Shown here: one piece after another, positions 1 to 9,150 of the stretch | How the letters are laid out: each line of letters opens with the position of its first letter | How positions within the stretch are numbered: the stretch's first letter is position 1 | DNA from: Porpolomopsis calyptriformis | Taxonomy: Eukaryota > Basidiomycota > Agaricomycetes > Agaricales > Hygrophoraceae | DNA: 64,000 bases | Direction: 5' to 3' | Assembly: GCA_951640195.1 (NCBI GenBank) | Contig: OX621163.1 | Location: 3,410,001 to 3,474,000, forward strand | Made by a program: the position numbers and the translations under genes | The notes under the pieces: model-generated | What the model was told of the DNA's origin: nothing | Databases searched by the model: none | Seen by the model: only the letters and a program-made list of their open reading frames with translations

Positions 1-1337
1 GACTTACTGGGACACTGGGTTATGGAACGCGGTCTTTAAAGCTATTTCTTCTGATCCACGAGGTTATCGGAATCGCATCATTGTCTTCGCAAGCTACGGC
101 AGTCCAACTGAGGCTGTGAATAAGGGGACTTCAATGAAAATCGGACAATCGCAAAATGTCGCTTTGCGCCGCGTTGACTACAACGACGGCATTGGTCCCA
201 TTGGACTTGCTTTTTCACGACCCGAGTTTGATGATTACATCTGCAAACAGTATCCAACTAACGGCTACCGCTTTGATTCAACCTTCTTGGACTTCCTTTT
301 CACCATCACCGGTGGACATGTGGGTGCAATCGCGGACTTGATCCATGTTACCATCGCCCAAGATGTGCGTGCTTCAGTTGGCATTTGGCACGAGTGATCT
401 GACTTTATGCTCACAGGCATACCGCGTCATCAAAGCCTCAACACAATTGTACTCGGAGTTGTATCATTTGCAGAAAGTGGATCCCCGTGACCTGTTGCGC
501 GGTCTAGAAGGAGCCAGCATCTTTCAAAGAGGACTTCCCTCAAATAACCAGCTTCAACATCCAGCAATCGCTCACGTCTTGGGCACTGTTTGTCACTTGA
601 ATGTAGTTGCAGAACGTGATTTCTCGAATGAGGATCAGAAGACCGCTCTTCAAGAATGTTACAAGAATGGTTGGCTCCATTCTGATGTGATCGATGCTTC
701 CCAGAAAACCAGCTACTTTTTCGCATCCTCCATTCATCGCTGGTTCGTGGAGTGGAAACTGATGGACTTCCACCCAAGTGAACCTTTCCAAACCACTCTC
801 TTGGAGTTTTGCACCACTGTTATTCGTTCCTACTCCTCACGCAACCTCTTTTGCGAACGAGTAATTGGCCCTGGCTGGATGCAACAAGTTCCGGAACCGC
901 AATACCAGGACGAATTTTATCGGTGCTGCCATGTAATTTCTAATGGTTCCGTTGTGACCTTTCCAGAGTTTGGAACTGCAAAGGGCAGAGTTGACTTTTA
1001 CATTCCTGCCAACCGGTGGGGAGTGGAGCTTCTCCGTGAAGGCCAGCAGCTCAATGAACATCGCGGTCATTTTTCCAGCTCAGGATCGTACACCCAATCC
1101 CTCGATTTGGATGATTATATTATCCTTGACTTTTGCTCCAACATGCCTCAAAAGCAGCATCCTAGTTTGTCTCCAGTTTTTGTCTGCTTATTGCTACATT
1201 TATAAATTTCTGTCTCTTCAGGTCTTTCAAAACTCTACCATATAGTGTTCACTCAGGATTTCCGCCGGGTCCAAATTTTGGATAATATGTGTGAGCTTGT
1301 TGGTGGTGGAGATTTTATGCTGTTGACTGCGGCGTAG
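1..1337 (+). CDS. Crinkler-type effector, NTPase plus REase-fold domain, 5' end outside window
   Basis: Three exons are visible: 1-364, 417-1164 and 1222-1337, joined by introns of 52 bp (GTGCGT..CACAG) and 57 bp (GTTTGT..TTCAG). Both junctions keep the frame. The first exon reads into the window in frame 2 with TYWDTGLWNA, which in this family directly follows the Walker B acidic residues, so the P-loop and Walker B lie upstream. Further on are a TGGHVGAI block and, near the C-terminus, GRVDFYIP and WGVELLREG, the acidic and Glu-containing strands of the restriction-endonuclease-like domain of fungal Crinkler (CRN) proteins. The protein ends in a VGGGDFMLL tail typical of the family. Known: these are NTPase-nuclease effectors, many predicted to act in nuclei. 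No break is visible in the part present. Family assignment is strong; the biological role in this fungus is unknown. Confidence 0.85.
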
Positions 1338-1630
1338 CTTTTGGTATGGATGTTTGTATAAATTGTGCCTGGCTAGGCTAGGTCAATGTATAGAATTTTG
1401 ACCAATTCCATTTGAGAATAACCTTGATCCACTATAATCTTACAGGTGAAATTTTTAGGAGGCATTATCTAAGGTGTGGAGCAGTGTAAACAATCACTGC
1501 GGAAACTTGAAAATAGCCTGAACCTCTCTGGGGCAGGATTTAGAAGTTAGCCAGAGGTAGTACCTGTGATGTATTATCTTCTGTATGAGGGTCCTAACTG
1601 GACAAAATGTTGAAACTTGCTCTTAGTTTT
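1338..1630. other. Intergenic, nothing recognised
   Basis: 3' flank of the Crinkler gene. AT-rich, with stops in all frames. I see no gene or clear repeat. Confidence 0.5.
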
Positions 1631-1850
1631 CTGTGCAAAAGTGTGCACAGATATGCACATATCTGAGCAAAAGTGTGCATATCTGTGCATATCTGTGCAC
1701 ACCTGTGCATAAGTGTGCACAAATGTATCTCTGCATATCTGTGCATTATTACACACTATATTGCATAGTGCTATAGAGTGCTGCACAGTGCTGCACATTT
1801 GTCTATTAGCTGTTTGCACATTATTGCATTACACTGCACATTTCTATAGC
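1631..1850. repeat. Low-complexity TGTGCA/TGCACA repeat tract
   Basis: Irregular repetition of TGTGCA, TGCACA and ATATCTG words (for example 1643-1745), grading into GTGCTGCACA repeats up to about 1850. The word TGTGCACA is self-complementary, so the tract could form many small hairpins. Apparent open frames here are Cys/His/Ala-rich by-products of the repeat and not genes. Confidence 0.7.
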
Positions 1851-2090
1851 ATAATTTTGTATTGTGCAATAACTATATTATCGGCTTACTTGGCACCCGA
1901 GTAACTTTTAGTCAAAAGCGCTATTTACTGAGAAGGCCATTAGATAGCCCTCACTCTCCCGATCACCAAGAGGATTTTTTTTTCGCTTGGAACTTCCTGG
2001 TTGCCGCGCTAGGAGGTGTTTCATCCCTCCAGAGTACCGCGTTAGAGGGGGCACGAGGAGCAAGCAGCTGAATCACCCTTTACCCCCCTT

Positions 2091-3315
2091 GCAACTGACT
2101 CTTACTGGGGGTCAATTCGGGGTTATTTGGGTGCAGGAATTCAATGGAATTAACCCCGAGTGGATAGGACCACTGGTTGCTGCTGCAGAGCCACTAGTCT
2201 TACCCTACCCTTTGCAATAGGCAACTGTGATTGCTCAACATCCCCCCCTAGTAACTGACTCTTACCGGGGGTCAATTCGGGGTTAATCAACTGTAGGAAT
2301 TCAATGGAATTGACCCCAAGTGGATAGAGCCACTGGTTACCACTGCAGAGCCACTAGTCTCCTCTTACCCCCTTATAAGAGGCAGCCACTATTGCTCATC
2401 ATCCCCCCTAGTAACTGACTCTTACTGGGGGCCAATTCGGGGTTAAGCTGCTGTAGGAATCCAATGGAATCGATCCCAAGTGGATTGGGCAACTGGTTGC
2501 CACTGTAGAGCCACTAGTCTTCCTCCCCTCTTATAATAGGTAATTACATTGCTCAACATCCCCCCTAGTAACTGACTCTTACTGGGGGTCAATTCGGGGT
2601 TAATCAACTGTAGGAATTCAATGGAATTGACCCCAAGTGGATAGAGCCACTGGTTACCACTGCAGAGCCACTAGTCTCCTCTTACCCCTTATAAGAGGCA
2701 GCCACTATTGCTCATTGTCCCCCCTAGTAACTGACTCTTACTGGGGGCCAATTTGGGGTTAATCCGCTGTAGGAATCCAATGGAATCGATCCCAAGTGGA
2801 TTGGGCAACTGGTTGCCACTGTAGAGCCACTAATCTTCCTTCCCCCTTAAAATAGGTAATTACATTGCTCAACATCCCCCCTAGTAACTGACTCTTACTG
2901 GGGGTCAATTCGGGGTTATTTCACTGCAGTAATTCAATGGAACCAATTCCAAGTCGATTGGGTGACTGGTTGCCACTATAGAGCCACTAGTCTTCCTCCC
3001 CCCCTTATAATAGGCAACCATGATTGCTCAACATCCCCCCCTAGTAACTGACTCTTACTGGGGGTCAAGTCAGGGTTATTCCGCTGTAGGAATTCAATGG
3101 AACCAATCCCAAGTTGATTGGGTGACTGGTTGCCACTGTAGAGCCACTAGTCTCCCTCCCCCCCTTATAATAGGTAATTACATTACTCAACATCCCTCCC
3201 TAGTAACTGACTCTTACTGGGGGTCAATTCGAAGTTGTTTGACTACAGGAATTCAATGGAATTGACCTCAAGTGGATAGACCCACTAGTTACCACTGCAG
3301 AGCCACTAGTCTCCG
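2091..3315 (+). repeat. Satellite array, eight monomers of about 159 bp
   Basis: The block GTAACTGACTCTTACTGGGG (or a near match) recurs at about 2091, 2251, 2411, 2568, 2727, 2884, 3044 and 3203, a period of 157-160 bp. Each unit also carries an AATTCAATGGAATTG-like segment and a GAGCCACTAGTCTCC segment. Between about 2251 and 2884 alternate units resemble each other (GGAATTCAATGGAATTG versus GGAATCCAATGGAATCG), suggesting a dimeric higher-order unit. The monomer shares its AATTCAATGGAATTG...CCA.T.GTT...GTCTCC core with about 4028-4100, so it is probably derived from, or a source of, the dispersed repeat there. Confidence 0.9.
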
Positions 3316-4080
3316 TAAAGGATATGGTATAGTAAGAAGAAGATGCAGATGCAGCAGTCATGCAAACCAGTCAGACAGGCCCTTATGTAGACCAACTCAG
3401 ACAAACCATTATGCAAATAAGGTTTTAATTAACTGTTTTAGTTAAAAGGTAACAGTTAGCTGGTTACGATTCAAGTTATTAGTTAGTCAGGGTGAGGATC
3501 ATATTAATATATTATTTTTAGTTGCAATAAGTGAAACCTTTATTAGCAGCACTTTCTTGGCTGTATTATACTTCACCAAGGAATTAGAAGCACTACTAGT
3601 AAACTGAAGGAGATAGAACTTACTACTCAGAGTTAGGCCTTTATGTCTCTCCTTCCCCCTCACAATTCCAGATCTCACCTTGCAGTAATTGGATTCATGC
3701 CAGATTTGATACAGAGCATTGCCCCATATGCTATTACTCACCCCATTCACAACAGGCTATGGGGATTCACCCTTTATGTGGAAATATAGATATCTCTTAT
3801 CCTCCCCCCCAGTTCCAAATCTCAACTTCCACTGATTTGATTCACTCTAGATTTGGTACAGAGTGTTGCCCATCATGCCATTGCTTATTCCATTCACCAT
3901 AAGGCTTGGAGATTAGGCCCAGAGGGAGTTATACCCCCCCCATGCACCATACTAGGCAAGGTCATTCCTCAGTATCCCCACTTTCAACCTGCTCTTACTG
4001 TGTAGGCAAATAAGACGATTTAGGTGTGGGAATTCAATGGAATTGCTCCCCAGTCCATACATCCATTTGTTGTTGCTGTA
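3316..4080. other. Intergenic, degenerate repeat DNA
   Basis: No gene seen. 3640-3950 holds two related segments (CTCACCTTGCAGTAATTGG..CAGATTTG and CTCAACTTCCACTGATTTG..TAGATTTG), so it is another diverged tandem repeat. 4022-4066 is the reverse complement of about 7772-7806. Confidence 0.6.
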
Positions 4081-4794
4081 GAGGCAATGGTCTCCCTCTG
4101 CCCCTATAACACAAAGTTCATTCAAATACAGCACAAGAACTGCTGAATGCAGAGACACGAAATTTGGCCCAGACAATGGATATATAATGATAGATATCTG
4201 GGACCAAATCTGAGGTGATTCCATCTATTAGATGTTGCCAAAGGTTGGTGAGAATACTAGGGTGTCATTATGGGACTCATACACATCCAGCCCAAGAACT
4301 GCTACACCCAGACACACGAAATTAGGCGGGGCAATGGATACATACCGGTGGATGTTTGGGATTAAATTTGAAGTGATTTCAACTATTAGACATTGTGAAA
4401 ATAAAGTGACAATATGACAGTGTCATTATGGGATTGACTTGAATACATCACAAGAACCGCTGCATCTGAGCACACGAAATTAGGTGGGCCAATTGGCATA
4501 CAATGGGGGATATGCTGTATGAATTTTGAAGTGATTCCAACCACTGGATATTGTGCAACTCAAGTGAGTTACACTGGTGACGTGAGGGCAACGAGAGCTT
4601 ATGTCACTGATCACTCTCGTTCATACTGACCGCCACACCCTGCTTAGGCCCCAGTGAGCATCAGACGAGTAGACCTTCAAGGTCTACTCTTTTCGCGCTG
4701 TCATTTGCTGCCAACTGCTAACCACTACCACCTCTTCATCCAGGACTGCTCCAGCTGACCGCGATGGCCACGACCACGACCACTTCCATGCACC
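4081..4794 (+). repeat. Direct repeat, copy A (0.71 kb)
   Basis: Co-linear with 7818-8530 over its full length, from GAGGCAATGGTCTCC to about CACTTCCATGCACC. It contains internal sub-repeats of about 150 bp, each starting near GTGTCATTATGGGA and including ACACGAAATTAGGYGGG. It has no coding capacity I can support. This copy keeps many CpG sites that are TpG or CpA in copy B (for example 4760-4790). Confidence 0.9.
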
Positions 4795-4825
4795 CACCCG
4801 GGCTTGGAACAGTCTCAGAGGACAC

Positions 4826-5782
4826 AAAGAATGGGCTTTAGGGCCCATTCTTTCGGGGCCTTGCAGCCCCCACCACGACCGAGCGCCCATTGGCGCTTAC
4901 ATCAGCGAACACCCTCACCACCACCACCATCATCACCGCCGCTGCCGCCTCCTCCTCCTTGCCCCCGTCCCCCATCCCCTTGCGAATCCCGGCCGACACA
5001 ACAGCGGTGGAGGGAGCACCCCCAGAATGGGAAGATGTACCCGTTCTGGGGGTGTGCTCTTGCTCTCCCCCCATCGCGACCCCCTCCTCGCTCGACCCCG
5101 TCCCGACCCCCTGTGACCGCAACCCCGCCCTCTGAAGGACCGAGACGGCCGACAGACCAGCGGTGGAGGGAGCCCCCCCCCCACCACCCCCCCTCGCCGC
5201 TCAACCGCATCCCGACCCCCCACGACGTCGTCCCCGCCCTAGGCACGACCGAGACGAGCCCAGGCGCACGAAACGAACGGGCGGAGATGCCTGCTCATTC
5301 GCGGTGACTCGTGGTGCCCGACCATAACCACCCACGACCCCCCCTCGCCGCTCAACCCTGTCCCAACCCCCCACACCCTCACCCCTGCCCTATGCGCGGG
5401 CGAAACGAACCAGAGGTTCGACTGGGGCACGAAACGGACGGGCGGAGACGCCCGTTCGTTGGCGGTGAGTCATGTTACCCAACCACCACCACCATCACCA
5501 CCCCTCGCTGTCCCACTGCGTCCTGACCCCCCACACCCTCACCCCCATCCCACGCACGACAGGGACGACCTAGCCAATCGCCCAGAGCATGGAACGAATG
5601 GGCTGAGATGCCCGCTCGTTCGCGTTGACTTGTGGTGCCCGACCACGGCCACCCACGACCACCCTTCGCCGTCCCACCGCGTCCTGACCCCCCACGCCCT
5701 CGCCCCCGCCTTACGCACGGCCGGGGCGACCGAGCGAATCGCCTAGCGCACGGAACGAACGGGCAGAGATCCCTGTTCGTTC
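4826..5782. repeat. Array of six GC-rich hairpins with varying stems
   Basis: Inverted repeats at 4826-4853 (AAAGAATGGGC / GCCCATTCTTT), 5014-5059, 5265-5303, 5435-5458 (CGGACGGGC / GCCCGTTCG), 5592-5621 (GAACGAATGGGC / GCCCGCTCGTTC) and 5753-5782 (GAACGAACGGG / CCCTGTTCGTTC). The last four have a short loop of the type GGAGAY or nGAGAT. Stems differ between copies but mostly stay paired. Between them lie proline-codon-like CCCCCCAC runs. Long open frames on both strands here are composition artefacts. Confidence 0.75.
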
Positions 5783-5986
5783 GCGCTAACTCGTGGTACC
5801 CGAGCACCACCAACACCACCTCCACCTCCACCTCCCCTCGCCCCACCGCGTCCCGACCCCCGACCCCCTACATCCCCTTGCCCCCCCACCGCGTCCCAAC
5901 CCCCCACCGCGTCCAAACCCCCCACCGCGTCCCAACCCCCCACAACCCCTTCACCTCAACACAAGGTGGGGGGGGGTCTCCTGAGT

Positions 5987-6022
5987 GCGAAACGGGTGAG
6001 CATTAGGGCTCACCCGTTTCGC
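5987..6022. repeat. Perfect 15-bp-stem hairpin, copy 1
   Basis: GCGAAACGGGTGAGC, loop ATTAGG, then GCTCACCCGTTTCGC. The same unit, with flanking GGGGTCTCCTGAG upstream and a CCTACACCACCACC run downstream, recurs at 6443-6478 and 6997-7032. Confidence 0.9.
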
Positions 6023-6037
6023 GCGGCTTGTCCCTAC

Positions 6038-6172
6038 ACCACCACCACCACCACCACCATCACCGTCACCACCACCACTGTCACCACCACCACTGTCACC
6101 ACCACCATCGTCACCACCACCACCATCGCCACCACGGCTACCACCATCGCCACCACCACCACCACCACTACC
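6038..6172 (+). repeat. CCA/CAC triplet microsatellite
   Basis: A run of CCACCA interrupted by TCA, GTC and CTG variants, about 135 bp. A sister run is at 6492-6640 and a short one at 7047-7065, each placed just after a hairpin copy. Poly-His, poly-Thr or poly-Val frames arise on either strand; none has protein-like sequence. Confidence 0.9.
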
Positions 6173-6442
6173 AACAACCCCCAACCCCCGACCAACGACC
6201 GAGACGGGTGGGCGTTAGGGCCTCGCCCTTGATCCCCACCCCCTCGTTGACGAGACGCCGACCACCCACCCATGCTTACGTCAGCGACGCGCCAACCACC
6301 CCACCCCCCCACGCTTACGTCGATGGACAACCTCGCGCTTGTTTATCCGTCACCAGGGCGATACGATGAGGCTGGGGCCCTCTTCGAGCAGGCGTTTACA
6401 ACTCACAAGGACAACACGACGGGTAGGAGGGGTCTCCTGAGC

Positions 6443-6478
6443 GCGAGACGGGTGAGCATTAGGGCTCACCCGTTTCGC
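6443..6478. repeat. 15-bp-stem hairpin, copy 2
   Basis: GCGAGACGGGTGAGC, loop ATTAGG, GCTCACCCGTTTCGC. It differs from copies 1 and 3 by one A-to-G change in the left arm, which pairs as G-T. Confidence 0.9.
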
Positions 6479-6996
6479 GCGGCTTGTCCCTACACCACCA
6501 CCACCACCGTCACCACCACCACCGTCACCACCACCACTGTCACCACCACCATCGTCACCACCACCATCCCCACCATCCCCACCACCACCACCATCTTCAC
6601 CACGGCCACCACCATCCCCACCACCACCACCACCAACAACCCCTGACCAACGACCGAGACGGGTGGGCGTTAGGGCCTCGCCCTTGACCCCCCACCCCCT
6701 TGTTGACGAGACGCCGACCACCCACCCACGCTTACGTCGGCGACGCGCCAACCACCCCACCCACCTGCGCTTACGTCGATGAACAACCTCGCACGCATTT
6801 ACCGGTCACAAGGACGATACAATGAGGCCGGGGCCCTCTTCGAGCGGGCGTTTACAACTCACAAGGATGGTACGACGAGGCTTAGGCACCCCTCGAGGGG
6901 GCGCTGACCACGCATCCACACTTACATCGATGCACAACCTCGCAGACGTTTACAACTCACAGGGACGACACGATGGGTAGGAGGGGTCTCCTGAGT

Positions 6997-7032
6997 GCGA
7001 AACGGGTGAGCATTAGGGCTCACCCGTTTCGC
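6997..7032. repeat. 15-bp-stem hairpin, copy 3
   Basis: Same sequence as copy 1: 15-bp perfect arms and a 6-nt ATTAGG loop. It is followed by a short CCACCA run and a GACGGGTGGGCGTTAGGGCC segment also found at about 6202 and 6658. Confidence 0.9.
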
Positions 7033-7415
7033 GTGGCTTATCCCTACACCACCACCACCACCAACCGCCCCCGACCAACGACCAAGACGGGTGGGCGTTA
7101 GGGCCTTGCCCTTGATCCCCACCCCCTCGTTGATGAGACGCCGACCACCCATCCACGCTTACGTCGGCGACGCACCAACCACCCCACCCCGCCCCGCGCG
7201 CGCTTACGTCGATGGACAACCTCGCACGCGTTTACCAGTCACAAGGACAATACGACGAGGCTGAGAAACCCTGCAAGTGGGCATTAGCTGGCCACGAGGA
7301 CCATCTGGGTGCTGACCACCCTACGTGCCAACCTCACAGGTATTTAGCAGAGGGACAATGGGGCAGAGACACTGTGTGAGGGTCATTTGTAGATAGATAT
7401 ATGCAAATAATATAT

Positions 7416-7510
7416 GATGATTTGGTATAATGGTTAACATTGTATAATTTGTTGAACACTCCATGGAGTGCATTGAGGCTGAGGGTTCTAATCCACCCAA
7501 GGCCAGAGGC
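7416..7510 (+). other. tRNA-like A and B boxes (tRNA relic or SINE head)
   Basis: TGGTATAATGG at 7423-7433 matches an RNA polymerase III A box, and GGTTCTAATCC at 7484-7494 matches a B box with one change from GGTTCGAATCC. I cannot fold a convincing acceptor or T stem around them, so this is not an intact tRNA. It could be a tRNA relic or the 5' part of a SINE. Confidence 0.3.
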
Positions 7511-7817
7511 GTCGTTCCTATGGGATTTAAGCCCCCGCAGATTGTCAATTGACTACTAAGCCTCTAGTTATATTTGCTGGCCATGGCGAGCAATTTGGAG
7601 ATAAACTATATAACCCAATAATAGTTTAAGTGTGCTGGCCATGGCGAGCAGTCTCTCGATTAGATTATAATGTGGATGTAGTTGAAAGATGATCCCCCTT
7701 TTTTTTTCTAAGTTGAAAAAAAGTTTCGAAATAATTTTAACTTGTAAAATATACAGATATTCACATATCATGGATGTATGGACTGGGAGCAATTCCATTG
7801 AATTCCTACACCATGTG

Positions 7818-8530
7818 GAGGCAATGGTCTCCCTCTACCCCTGTAATACAAAGTTCATTCAAATACAGCACAGGAACTGCTCAATGCAGAGACATGAAAT
7901 TTAGCCAGGTGATGGATATATAATGATAGATATCTGGGACCAAATTCAAAGTGATTCTGGCCATTAGATGTTGCCAAAGGTTGGTGAGAATACTAGGGTG
8001 TCATTATAGGACTCATACATGTCCAGCACAAGAACCACTGCACCCAGACACACAAAATTAGGTGGGGCAATGGGTACATACTAGTGGACATTCAGTATTA
8101 AGTCTGAGGTGATTTTGACTATTAAACATTGTGAAAATATAGTGACAATACAATAGTATTATTATGGGATTGACTTGAATACAACATATGAACCACTATA
8201 TCTGAGCACATGTAATCAGGTAGTCCAATTTGCATACAATAGGGGATATACTGTATGAATTTTGAAGTGATTCTAACTACTGGATATTGTGCAACTCAAG
8301 TTAGTTACACTAGTAACGTGAGGCTGACTCAAGCTTATATCACTGATCACTCTCAATCGCAGTGACCACTACATCCTGCTTAGGCCCTAGTGAGTATCAG
8401 ATGAGTAGACCTCCAAGGTCCACTCTTTCTATGCTATTATTTGCTGCTAACTACTAACCACCACTGCCTCTTCATCCAGGATCACCCCAGCTAACCATAA
8501 TAGCCATAACTATAACCACTTTTATACACC
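7818..8530 (+). repeat. Direct repeat, copy B (0.71 kb)
   Basis: Second copy of 4081-4794. Differences I checked at 8488-8530 against 4752-4794 are all C-to-T or G-to-A relative to copy A, including every CpG in that stretch. The two copies bracket the GC-rich hairpin and TPR island. Confidence 0.9.
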
Positions 8531-8554
8531 TGCTGTCAGAAATCTCAAACCCGA

Positions 8555-8705
8555 TACCTTGCGCCATCTGAACACACTCATTTCGCGCACCTTTGGATGA
8601 TGTCATATCATCTTGCGCGATCTGAGTGTACTCGTTCTGCGCACCTTTGGATGATATCATATCATCTTGCGCAATCCGAGCATACTCGTCCTGCGCACTA
8701 AACCA
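8555..8705 (+). repeat. 54-bp tandem repeat, about 2.7 copies
   Basis: Unit containing CGCACCTTTGGATGAT, TCATATCATCTTGCGC and TCTGAGTGTACTCGTTCTG. CTTTGGATGAT starts at 8591 and 8645. The short open frame on the minus strand is only the translated repeat. Confidence 0.85.
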
Positions 8706-9150
8706 AAGATAACTCAAGATCTACTGATCAGATTCATTCCGAAATTGGTTCGTTGGAATCCCTAAAAGCTGTGTGCCATCCAAGTGCACTTGACTGGCGC
8801 ACTCTGAGCCACTCCACCGTTTGGACCATCAGGGACCCATTATCAACAAAATGACCAAAATGCTGGCACAAAATTAATTCAAAATTCTTTGGGGGATCGT
8901 TAGGGCATCCCAATACAATCAGTTTAAGCCATAAATTAAAAAAATCAGCGGTCCCATTCTTGAGATATATGTAAAATACTCCATTTATACCATTATGCAG
9001 CCCAGCTATTGTATTGCACTCTATAAATCACAATTTCATGTCCATTCGATAGGCACAGTGAACTAATGGTGGGCCCACCCAAAATTCCGATTTTTAGAGC
9101 ATTTGGTATGTCGTGGTAGAAGATAGTAAGGGTTTAGGAGGAGGCATAGG
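8706..9150. other. Intergenic, nothing recognised
   Basis: AT-rich spacer between two repeat arrays. From about 9040 it begins to resemble diverged monomers of the following satellite. Confidence 0.5.

Larger units (their letters stand above)
6311..7265 (+). pseudogene. Fragments of a TPR-repeat protein (kinesin-light-chain or NLR type)
   Basis: Four short pieces encode the start of a TPR of the NB-ARC/TPR class: about 6311-6415 (LTSMDNLALVY..GRYDEAGALFEQA), 6767-6880 (LTSMNNLARIYRSQGRYNEA), 6921-6965 (LTSMHNLADVY) and 7198-7265 (LTSMDNLARVYQSQGQYDEAE). They are separated by hairpin and CCA repeats and have no common open frame. Known: the tandem TPR_10/TPR_12 motif reads tLtSmnNLA.vY.sqGrYdEAe. 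Inferred: a long tandem-TPR receptor gene was broken up by repeat expansion, or TPR units were amplified with the hairpin unit. Confidence 0.65.

Noticed and set aside
4800..6780. Long open frames on both strands rich in Pro, His, Thr, Val or Gly
   Set aside because: They come from CCA/CAC triplet runs and GC-rich repeats, stay open in several frames at once and contain no globular sequence.
5987..7032. Telomere repeats
   Set aside because: TTAGGG appears only singly inside hairpin loops and never in tandem.
7416..7510. Functional tRNA gene
   Set aside because: A and B boxes are present but acceptor and T stems do not pair.
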